DNA of 64,000 nt from Prevotella sp. tc2-28 (GTDB lineage: Bacteria > Bacteroidota > Bacteroidia > Bacteroidales > Bacteroidaceae), in NCBI RefSeq assembly GCF_900107705.1, contig NZ_FNRE01000006.1, positions 62,001-126,000 on the forward strand, in the 5' to 3' direction. The notes below the pieces were generated by a model. That model was not told the DNA's origin. It saw only the letters and a list, made by a program, of their open reading frames with translations, and did no database searches. Position 1 is the stretch's first letter. Every line of letters begins with the position of its first letter. The position numbers were made by a program, and so were the translations under genes. Below, piece by piece: positions 54,001 through 60,903 of this stretch.

Positions 54001-54183
54001 CAGCTTGAAGTTACCGTCGAAATCGGTCACCGTACCATTGGAGGTACCTTTCTCCATCACAGTAGCACCGATGACTGGGCCGAAAGCGTCAGTCACCGTA
54101 CCTGTCACTTCCTGTTGCGCGTACATTATAGTACACAGCAGCAATGACAGGAAACTGAGTAAGAATCTCTTTGCTTGTTTCAT
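51055..54183 (-). CDS. SusC-family TonB-dependent glycan transporter, cassette A
   Basis: 1042 residues from [11 protein letters not shown] at 54183 (an ATG at 54189 is the alternative). The signal peptide is followed by the CarboxypepD_reg-like domain ([20 protein letters not shown]), the TonB-box region, the plug domain ([44 protein letters not shown]) and a 22-strand barrel ending in FGFNVSF. It imports oligosaccharides across the outer membrane. Its first ~70 codons are nearly identical in DNA to the second SusC in this window. Its promoter carries a candidate operator. Confidence 0.95.
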   Translation of the reverse strand: [1042 protein letters not shown]

Positions 54184-54224
54184 TTGCATGTTTGATTGGT
54201 TAGTAAAATATGAAATTTGTGCTG

Positions 54225-54232
54225 CAAAGATA
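54225..54232 (-). promoter_or_regulatory. Cassette A promoter, -7 element
   Basis: Minus-strand TATCTTTG followed by GC, 41 bp before the SusC start. No -33 TTG is seen at the normal spacing; the inverted repeat starts there instead. Confidence 0.65.
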
Positions 54233-54252
54233 ACCAACCCTCGCGCATATAA

Positions 54253-54289
54253 GTATCAATTATCGTTCAGAGAGCACGAAAAATGATAC
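54253..54289. promoter_or_regulatory. Candidate operator of cassette A, 16-bp inverted repeat
   Basis: Arms GTATCAATTATCGTTC and GCACGAAAAATGATAC match at 13 of 16 positions when one is reversed and complemented, with spacer AGAGA. The site lies just upstream of the cassette A promoter. Confidence 0.65.
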
Positions 54290-54342
54290 ATGAAACAAAT
54301 GTTGATTAAAAAGGTGTATTCGTTGTATCCCGATGAAACGGC

Positions 54343-55863
54343 TCATTCCGACCGCAAGTCCATCGGCAACTTGCCATATTCTTCCTTGAAACACTTCGAG
54401 AAATATCCGGGGGTGTTAAATCCTACCTCATAGGCTATCTCCGCCACCGTCTTCGTCGTGGTGCCCAACAGTACGTAGGCCTCCTGCAAGCGCATCTTAC
54501 GCAACAGTTCCACGGGTGTCACTCCGGTGATCGCCTTCACCTTGCGATACAGCTGCACGCGACCGAGTCCCATCTCCTCGCCCAACTCCTCCATTTTCAG
54601 GTTGGGGTTCGACATGTTTCTCCTGATGGCGTCGTTCAGCTGCTCGGCAAACAGGGTGTCTTGCTTCTTCGGGGTGGGCAGCTTCTCCTGCGGCGTGCTG
54701 AAGATCTCGGCAACCTTGCGGCGGTTGGCGTCGGTGTAGAAGAGGGTCTGCTCCTCGTTCAGCGACTGGCGCTGGCGGATGGTCTTCTTCGTCTGCCACC
54801 AGGCACGCCATGCGATGACGACCGAGATGACGAGCAGCAGGATGGTCACCAGACTGGCCACCAGCAGCTTCCGTTGTGTGTTATACAGTCCGAAGTAATC
54901 TTCCAGCTTGTCGTTGATGGTTATCATGTGGGCACTCTGCTCCATCAGCTCGCGCTCGTTCATGTCTACCAGGTCCACGTTCTCGGGGGTTACCATCATG
55001 CCGCGCAGGATGTTCTCGCGCTCGTAGGGCTTACCCGTCAGGATGTCCAGGGCCAGTCCGACTATCTTCTCGCCGTGGGTGGGATAGATGTAGGAACCTA
55101 CCTGATGGCCCAGCTGCACATACTCAATGCCTTCACCGGGCAAGCCGTCGATGCCGATAATCTTCACCTTCCCTTCCAGACCTTGCTCGACAACGGCCTT
55201 GTAGACGCCGGTGGCCATGCCGTCGTTATGACAGAACACGATGTCGGGCACCTTCCCTGTCTTCACGCGTTCTTCCATGATACTGCATGCCTTGTCCGAC
55301 GACCACTCGGCATCCTGCCAGACATAGTCCACCTCGGGGTGGGTCTCCATCACACCGGAAAAGCCCTCGTGGCGCTCCTGGGCGGGCGACGTGCGCATGC
55401 TGCCGGTAATCTCCAGCACCTGCTGTCCACCCAGTTCACTGACGTAGCTGCCCACGATGCGACCTGCCTCCACATTGCTGCCGCCGATGAAGGCGGTATA
55501 GTGGTCGTCGGTGGCCTTGCGGTCGAAGTAGATGACGGGGATGTCTTTCTCCTTGACCTTGGCAATGGCGTCGGCGATGGGTGCCGACTCGTTGGGAGCC
55601 ACCACCAGCAGGTCGATGCCGCTGTCCACCAGCGAGTCTATCTGGGCTATCTGCCGCTGGGTGTCGTCATGGGCACAGGCTATGCTGACCTCCACGGACT
55701 GGTCGTACAGGTGCTGGGCGGCGAGCATCTCACTGTTCACCTTCTCGCGCCACTGTCCTGCGCCGCATTGCGACACACCAATCCGGTAGGTTTTCTCGTC
55801 GTTACAGGCGGTCAGCAGCAGCACGGCCAGCACTATATATAATAATAAGGTGGACTTTTTCAT
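54343..55863 (-). CDS. Sugar-binding periplasmic domain / transmembrane / AraC regulator without kinase
   Basis: 506 residues from the ATG at 55863 (MKKSTLLLY), with lipobox-like LLTAC at Cys 20. Residues about 27-300 form a type-1 periplasmic sugar-binding domain (IGVSQCGAGQWREKVNSEM, LVVAPNESAPIADAI, IYFDRKATDDHYTAFIGGSN, VFCHNDGMATGVYKAV, KIIGIDGLPGEGIEYV). One helix at 333-356 leads, after a ~50-residue linker, to the AraC HTH at about 408-503 (MEELGEEMGLGRVQLYRKVKAITG, VAEIAYEVGFNTPGYFSKCFKEEYG). The known fructan regulator BT1754 uses a similar periplasmic domain to bind fructose but carries HisKA, HATPase and receiver domains, which are missing here. It sits exactly between the two fructan cassettes. 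Confidence 0.9.
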   Translation of the reverse strand: MKKSTLLLYIVLAVLLLTACNDEKTYRIGVSQCGAGQWREKVNSEMLAAQHLYDQSVEVSIACAHDDTQRQIAQIDSLVDSGIDLLVVAPNESAPIADAIAKVKEKDIPVIYFDRKATDDHYTAFIGGSNVEAGRIVGSYVSELGGQQVLEITGSMRTSPAQERHEGFSGVMETHPEVDYVWQDAEWSSDKACSIMEERVKTGKVPDIVFCHNDGMATGVYKAVVEQGLEGKVKIIGIDGLPGEGIEYVQLGHQVGSYIYPTHGEKIVGLALDILTGKPYERENILRGMMVTPENVDLVDMNERELMEQSAHMITINDKLEDYFGLYNTQRKLLVASLVTILLLVISVVIAWRAWWQTKKTIRQRQSLNEEQTLFYTDANRRKVAEIFSTPQEKLPTPKKQDTLFAEQLNDAIRRNMSNPNLKMEELGEEMGLGRVQLYRKVKAITGVTPVELLRKMRLQEAYVLLGTTTKTVAEIAYEVGFNTPGYFSKCFKEEYGKLPMDLRSE

Positions 55864-55893
55864 CGCTTGTTTTATTATTTTTTTCCACAGGCA

Positions 55894-55901
55894 AAGATAG
55901 A
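55894..55901 (-). promoter_or_regulatory. Promoter of the sugar-binding AraC regulator, -7 element
   Basis: Minus-strand TATCTTTG followed by GCC, about 30 bp before the start and directly after the terminator T-run of cassette B. Confidence 0.65.
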
Positions 55902-55907
55902 AAAAAA

Positions 55908-55938
55908 CTGGAACACTACCAAATAATGTCCCAGTTTT
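55908..55938 (-). terminator. Terminator of cassette B
   Basis: Hairpin AACTGGGACA / TGTTCCAGTT on the minus strand, with an 11-base loop and a T-run. It differs from the cassette A terminator by two bases. The stem change is a G-U pair in the minus-strand RNA but an A-C mismatch on the other strand, so it works mainly for the minus-strand genes. Confidence 0.85.
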
Positions 55939-55961
55939 TTGACGAAGAAATGAACAATTCA

Positions 55962-57512
55962 CTATTTCCAGATGCGTTTCAGTGGACGTACCGAAGCGTC
56001 GCTGTCGGCACCATCGATGTCCAGGTGGTTATATATGGCACTGGGGAAAACGAGGTTGGTCATTGACAGCGTACCGTCGTCGGTGAATATCTCCACTGAT
56101 GACTGGTCGACGAACACGTCGAGTGTCACCTTGTTATCCTCGGTAAAGAGCGGTGCGCGCATGGAGGGGATGGAGAAGGTACCGTTGAAGGCGGTCTTGC
56201 CGGATGCTGCCGTACGATGTGCTATCAAGGCGCGCTCCGTGGCACTTATCTCGAAGGAGAACTGTTCACCGGCTGCGTTCGACAGTGTGACCACCGAGCG
56301 TTTGTCAAGGCTGATGGTCAGGCGCAGTTGGTAGGCGTCCTTGACGTCAAGACCCGGACCGGCAGGCTGCCACTCGCCGGCAATGTCTTCAATCTCCTTC
56401 ACGACGGTCTGCGTGAGCACGGGTTTGCCGTTGATGTTAACCAGCTGCAGTTCGCGGGGCAGCGTCATGGCTGAGCGCCATGGTGAGCAAGGCACGTCGC
56501 CGCTGTATGACCAGTTGTTCATCCATCCTATCATCAGCTTACGGTTGCCCGTGTTCGACCAAGTCACCCCGGCGTAGTTGTCCATGCCGTAGTCAAGCCA
56601 CAAGGGATAGTCGAGGGCATCGGGGGTAAAGGTGGTGCCATCAAACTGACCCACGAAATACATCATGCCTGAACCAACCAGCGGTCCCTGTGGGTTAACA
56701 CTGAGCAACAGCACCCACTTGTCGCCCATCTGCAAGAGGTCGGGACACTCCCACTGGAAACCAGGACGGTTGGGGAAGTCGTAGACGAACGTGCTGGCGT
56801 GCTCCCAGTTCTTCAGGTCGGCAGAGGTATAGAACTCACAGCCGCGCGCCCATCCCTTGGCGAGCACCATTACCCATTTGCTGGTAGCCTCGTGCCAGAA
56901 CACCTTCGGGTCGCGCAGGTTGTCGTCGTTGTTGGCGATGACAGGATTGTTGGCATAGCGTGTGAACGTTTTGCCGCCGTCAGTGCTGTAGGCTACCGAC
57001 TGCTGTTGCTTGCCTGCGACGTCGCCCGTCTCGCCTGCCGAGGTGTAAAGAGCCACCATGGCATTGGCACCGAAGCCCGCGGTGTTGTTCTTGTCGATGA
57101 CACAAGAGCCGCTGAAGACGGCGCCCAGGGCGTCACGTGTCAGTGCGACGGGCTGTTCCTCCCAGTGTATCAAATCGGTAGAGGTGGCGTGTCCCCATGA
57201 CATGTTACCCCATCCGTTTCCTTCGGGATTATACTGATAGAACATGTGGTAGGTGCCGTCGAGGAATACCAGACCGTTGGGGTCGTTGATCCAGTTCTTG
57301 GCGGGAGTATAGTGTATCTGCGGGCGATACAGCTCGTCGTAGTTGCTGGGACCCTGAGGTTCATCGGGCCCGGAGGGATCGGAGGGTTCCTCCTTCTGGG
57401 GGTCGTCAATGAGTGAATTGTACTGAAGGTCGGTATTTCCTTCGCTGCACCCTATGATGGTGGCCGTCATACAGGCGGCAACCATCGTTCGGATGATGTT
57501 CCTTGTCTTCAT
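55962..57512 (-). CDS. GH32 fructan hydrolase (inulinase/levanase-type) lipoprotein, cassette B
   Basis: 516 residues; signal ends in TIIGC, so it is a lipoprotein. After a Pro/Glu/Asp-rich linker the canonical GH32 motifs appear: WINDPNG with nucleophile Asp 77, WGHATSTDLIHWEEQPVAL, RDP with Asp 201 and the acid/base ECPD with Glu 255. The C-terminal beta-sandwich contains FVDQSSVEIFTDDG, diagnostic of GH32. The motif set fits exo-acting fructan or sucrose hydrolases; inulin versus levan preference is not readable. It is the last gene of cassette B, ending 98 bp before the regulator. Confidence 0.94.
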   Translation of the reverse strand: MKTRNIIRTMVAACMTATIIGCSEGNTDLQYNSLIDDPQKEEPSDPSGPDEPQGPSNYDELYRPQIHYTPAKNWINDPNGLVFLDGTYHMFYQYNPEGNGWGNMSWGHATSTDLIHWEEQPVALTRDALGAVFSGSCVIDKNNTAGFGANAMVALYTSAGETGDVAGKQQQSVAYSTDGGKTFTRYANNPVIANNDDNLRDPKVFWHEATSKWVMVLAKGWARGCEFYTSADLKNWEHASTFVYDFPNRPGFQWECPDLLQMGDKWVLLLSVNPQGPLVGSGMMYFVGQFDGTTFTPDALDYPLWLDYGMDNYAGVTWSNTGNRKLMIGWMNNWSYSGDVPCSPWRSAMTLPRELQLVNINGKPVLTQTVVKEIEDIAGEWQPAGPGLDVKDAYQLRLTISLDKRSVVTLSNAAGEQFSFEISATERALIAHRTAASGKTAFNGTFSIPSMRAPLFTEDNKVTLDVFVDQSSVEIFTDDGTLSMTNLVFPSAIYNHLDIDGADSDASVRPLKRIWK

Positions 57513-57515
57513 AAC

Positions 57516-59024
57516 TTATCGGGTTTTAAGGTATTCCAGTGAATTTTTGGCCAAACGCAGCACGTTGTCCTGATAGATGTTGTTCTTGGGATAGGCACTC
57601 TTGTCGGGTGATCCGTCGCGGTTCTTCATGGAGAACTCGCAACCGCCGTTGCCGATGCAGAGCACCGTGCCCTTGAAGTCGGTCTCACCCTGCTGGGCCT
57701 CCCATACGTTGAACTGGCTTACCCAGTCAATCTGGCTGTCCCAAGTGCCGAGAGGATAGACACCGAAGCGCTGGGTGAGCTGCGTGTAGCAGGCCTCGTC
57801 CTGATTGCCCAGTCCGGTCCACAGTGAGGGCAGGTTGAAGAACAGACAGTTATGGTCTTCTGTAAAGCCCGGTCCCTTGAAAGCGATGAGCTTGGTGCGT
57901 CCGTCCCAGCTGTCGGTCACCTCAAGACCTTTGTAGATGGGGTGCGACGAGTGGTCTTTCTTGAATCGTGAGCCAGGATTCAGCTGTACCGCCATGCGCC
58001 AGGTGTCTTCGTTGATTCCACCCTTGCCCGTATTGATATTGCGGTCGTTAGACTTCAGCTCGTCGAGGCTGACGCGTCCCAGGTGTCCGATATAAACCGT
58101 AGCGTGGCTCCACAAGAGGATGTTGCCGCCAGCCTTGTACCATGCCTGGATGAATGGTGTGGCCGCCTGTACGTCGTCAGGCATGTTCCATACCTCACCT
58201 TCACCGACACCTTCGAGGTCGCGCAACCAGAACAGCACGCGGTAAGGTTCGATATCGGCTACCGACTTGATGGTGCTGAACGGCACGAACTTAGCCGATG
58301 CGTAGTTGTCGTGCAGCCAGAGCCATGCTGAAGCCTCGTCGTCGTCGCCATTGGCAATCAGTTCTTCGGGAGAAGCATAGACACTGAGGAATCCGATGGC
58401 CGTCTTACCGATGCGCAGCTGACTGGCAGTAGGCAGTGCGTCGCCGTCGCCATTAGTGGCTCGTACGGTGACATCCCAGGTGTCGCCGCTCTGTACGTCC
58501 TTGATTAAGAACATGGTAACCGTAGCGGGCACCTTTTCTGAAATGGTGCGCTGGCCGTTGGTAGCCGTCACGATGACCTCCGTAGCGTCCTCGGGGGTAT
58601 TCCACTCCACCAGGGCATCGTAGCCGCCTTGTTTCTCCACTTGCGACATCTGAACGCCCGTGATGCGACTGGCACCCTTGCGGGTGTACTTCTTGACGAC
58701 ACCGTCGGAGAAGTTCTTGCCGTCGGTCCATTTGAACACATACTCGTAGTTCACATTGGTAGGCACGTCCTTGTGGACATAGCTGCTGCCGCTGACCGTG
58801 CTTTCTCCGGCAAATGTGCCGTTGCTGTAGAGGATGACGCGCATCTGCAGTCCACTGTTCGGTGCAGTCCACGTCCATGTATAGTCATCACCATTCTGTG
58901 CACCCTGTATCTGTGCTGCGTCAGGGGCAGCAAGCACCTTGGCTGCCTGGTCGATGTCGTTGTTCTGACAAGCGGTTATCATCAACGCCATCACAGACAT
59001 CAATAGGATTGAAATCTTCTTCAT
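57516..59024 (-). CDS. DUF4960 surface glycan-binding lipoprotein, cassette B
   Basis: 502 residues with lipobox MITAC. The N-terminal half has two fibronectin/Ig-like domains (YTWTWTAPNSGLQMRVILYSNG, ALVEWNTPEDATEVIVTATNGQ). The C-terminal half is DUF4960 (FWLRDLEGVGEGEVW, AGGNILLWSHATVYIG, TVLCIGNGGCEFSM). It shares the C-terminal domain with the cassette A protein, but the N-terminal part is unlike it, which suggests a different binding specificity. The GH32 gene starts 3 bp after its stop. Confidence 0.82.
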   Translation of the reverse strand: MKKISILLMSVMALMITACQNNDIDQAAKVLAAPDAAQIQGAQNGDDYTWTWTAPNSGLQMRVILYSNGTFAGESTVSGSSYVHKDVPTNVNYEYVFKWTDGKNFSDGVVKKYTRKGASRITGVQMSQVEKQGGYDALVEWNTPEDATEVIVTATNGQRTISEKVPATVTMFLIKDVQSGDTWDVTVRATNGDGDALPTASQLRIGKTAIGFLSVYASPEELIANGDDDEASAWLWLHDNYASAKFVPFSTIKSVADIEPYRVLFWLRDLEGVGEGEVWNMPDDVQAATPFIQAWYKAGGNILLWSHATVYIGHLGRVSLDELKSNDRNINTGKGGINEDTWRMAVQLNPGSRFKKDHSSHPIYKGLEVTDSWDGRTKLIAFKGPGFTEDHNCLFFNLPSLWTGLGNQDEACYTQLTQRFGVYPLGTWDSQIDWVSQFNVWEAQQGETDFKGTVLCIGNGGCEFSMKNRDGSPDKSAYPKNNIYQDNVLRLAKNSLEYLKTR

Positions 59025-59037
59025 AGTCGGTTTTTAT

Positions 59038-60843
59038 TTAATAGTTCTTATTCTGTGTATAAAGACCCGGCACGTAGTAGAGCTGGTTGTAGGGGATGGG
59101 GAAATACTCGTTCTTGCCACTGGTGTAGTGGGCATCCTTATAGTACTTGCCATACTCCTGTGTTTCCTTCTTACCCTCATCGTTGGTACCGGTGAAGACT
59201 CCGTTCTGGGCGGTCTCGAAGAACTTGTTAAGTGTCTGCGAGGCAATACCCCAACGGCGCAGGTCGAAGTAGCGTGTGTGCTCCATAGCCATCTCCAGGC
59301 GGCGCTCCCACTGCAGTCTCAGACGAGCCTGCTCCTTGGTGGCGAAGTCGCTGGCGGGATAGAGTTCTATCTGGCATTGGTTCTTGGCATACTCGATGTG
59401 CTTGTCAATAGAGTTCTTGGCACGCTGGCGGATGTCATTGATAATCTGACGGGCTTCACCCAGTTGGTTCAGTTCTATCAAGGCCTCGGCACGCATCAGC
59501 ATCACGTCAGTATAGCGGAATACGTAGTCGTTCATGGCAAAATGCTGCCAGGGGTTGTGGAAGGTCTCTCCCTTGGAGCGCTGTGGCACTTCCTTCAGCG
59601 AGGTGTAGTAGCCGTAGACAGCCGGTGTACGCGAGTTGTTCATGGTCATGGGCAACTTGACACTTTGTCCACCCACCGTCTTGTCGAGCAACTCGTATTT
59701 ATACGGGAACGAGGGTATGCCGACGGTATGGAAGAGGCGCGGATCCCACTTCTGGGCGGTGGGGGCACCGTTCACGGGATAGTCTATCTTGTCGTTGTAG
59801 TTATCGAACATGGGCAGTCCGTCTTTTGTCTTGAAGGCGTTAACCAGATTCTGGGTGGGTTTGTGGAAGTCGTGTCCCATTGACCACACACCGGCACATC
59901 CGTTGAGCATGTTCGACCAGTTATTACGTCCATAGAGCGTATTGTCGTCGGTATAGTCAGAGTGCTGTACGGCGAAGACACTCTCCTTCGAGTTCTTGTA
60001 CTCAGGGAGGAAGATGTCGCCGAAGTCTTCCAGATAGTCATAGCGTGAGGCTTTTACCACGTCGGTATATTCTACCACCTTTCTCATATAATCCTGGTTG
60101 ATGTGGCTCACGCCGGTGTTGGCTTCGTAGCCGTCACCCCATGCCATGTAGAGGTAGCACTGAGCCAGATAGGCTGCTGCTGCAATCTTGTCGGCACGTC
60201 CGCCATCGGCCTGCTGTTCGGGCAGGTTGTCATAGGCAAACTTCAGGTCAGCAACGATTTTCTCCATCAGTTCCTCATGGGTGAAGACATCGTTGCGGGT
60301 CTGTTCCTCACTGTGGCTGCTGTATACTTCCTCGTCAATCCAGGGCACGCGATACCACAGCTGCACCAGCTTGAAGTAGAAATGGGCACGGAGGAAACGG
60401 GCCTCGGCTTCGCGGACAACACGCTGGGCGCCTAACTTGTCACCATTCTGTGCAATAGAGACGATGGCACGGTTACAACGGCTTACCGAGCAGTACAGCT
60501 GATACCACAGCTCGTCCAGGTGTCCGCCAGGGTTCAGGGCTGACAGGGTGGTCCATATTTCCAGATGGTGATACTCCGTGTCGCCGGTACCAGAACCGCC
60601 TTTCATGGCGTCGTCACTGGCTACGTCACCGTATGGCCACAGGTTAAACGGATAGGTGTACCAGTCGTCACCCAGTTTGGCGTATGCTGCCGTGAGCATC
60701 TTGTCGGGCTCGCTCATTGCCTCTCCGCCGCTGATGACACCACGAGGCTCCTCTTCAATGAATTTGTCGCAGCTGGTAAGCGTGACGGCAAAGCTGCAGC
60801 TTACGATACCTGCGCAGAATATTTTAAATATCTTGGTGTTCAT
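59038..60843 (-). CDS. SusD-family outer-membrane glycan-binding lipoprotein, cassette B
   Basis: 601 residues from the ATG at 60843 (an ATG two codons earlier is possible). The lipobox is TLTSC. SusD features include MRAEALIELNQLGEARQIINDIRQRA, LQWERRLEMAMEHTRYFDLRRWG and EYFPIPYNQLYYVPG. It partners with the adjacent SusC. It ends 14 bp before the DUF4960 gene. Confidence 0.94.
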   Translation of the reverse strand: MNTKIFKIFCAGIVSCSFAVTLTSCDKFIEEEPRGVISGGEAMSEPDKMLTAAYAKLGDDWYTYPFNLWPYGDVASDDAMKGGSGTGDTEYHHLEIWTTLSALNPGGHLDELWYQLYCSVSRCNRAIVSIAQNGDKLGAQRVVREAEARFLRAHFYFKLVQLWYRVPWIDEEVYSSHSEEQTRNDVFTHEELMEKIVADLKFAYDNLPEQQADGGRADKIAAAAYLAQCYLYMAWGDGYEANTGVSHINQDYMRKVVEYTDVVKASRYDYLEDFGDIFLPEYKNSKESVFAVQHSDYTDDNTLYGRNNWSNMLNGCAGVWSMGHDFHKPTQNLVNAFKTKDGLPMFDNYNDKIDYPVNGAPTAQKWDPRLFHTVGIPSFPYKYELLDKTVGGQSVKLPMTMNNSRTPAVYGYYTSLKEVPQRSKGETFHNPWQHFAMNDYVFRYTDVMLMRAEALIELNQLGEARQIINDIRQRAKNSIDKHIEYAKNQCQIELYPASDFATKEQARLRLQWERRLEMAMEHTRYFDLRRWGIASQTLNKFFETAQNGVFTGTNDEGKKETQEYGKYYKDAHYTSGKNEYFPIPYNQLYYVPGLYTQNKNY

Positions 60844-60903
60844 AAACATGTAATTTACAATTTGACTATTTTCTTTTTTTCTGGTTGGTTTTGCCGTGTT
60901 ACA

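Noticed and set aside
54661..55842. Plus-strand 393-codon frame over the sugar-binding regulator
   Set aside because: It is antisense to a protein with intact binding, membrane and HTH motifs; its composition (His/Val/Leu/Gly rich) is typical of a GC-biased shadow frame.
55864..55962. N-terminal extension of the sugar-binding regulator to 55962
   Set aside because: It would be translated from the cassette B terminator and promoter; the ATG at 55863 gives a proper signal sequence.
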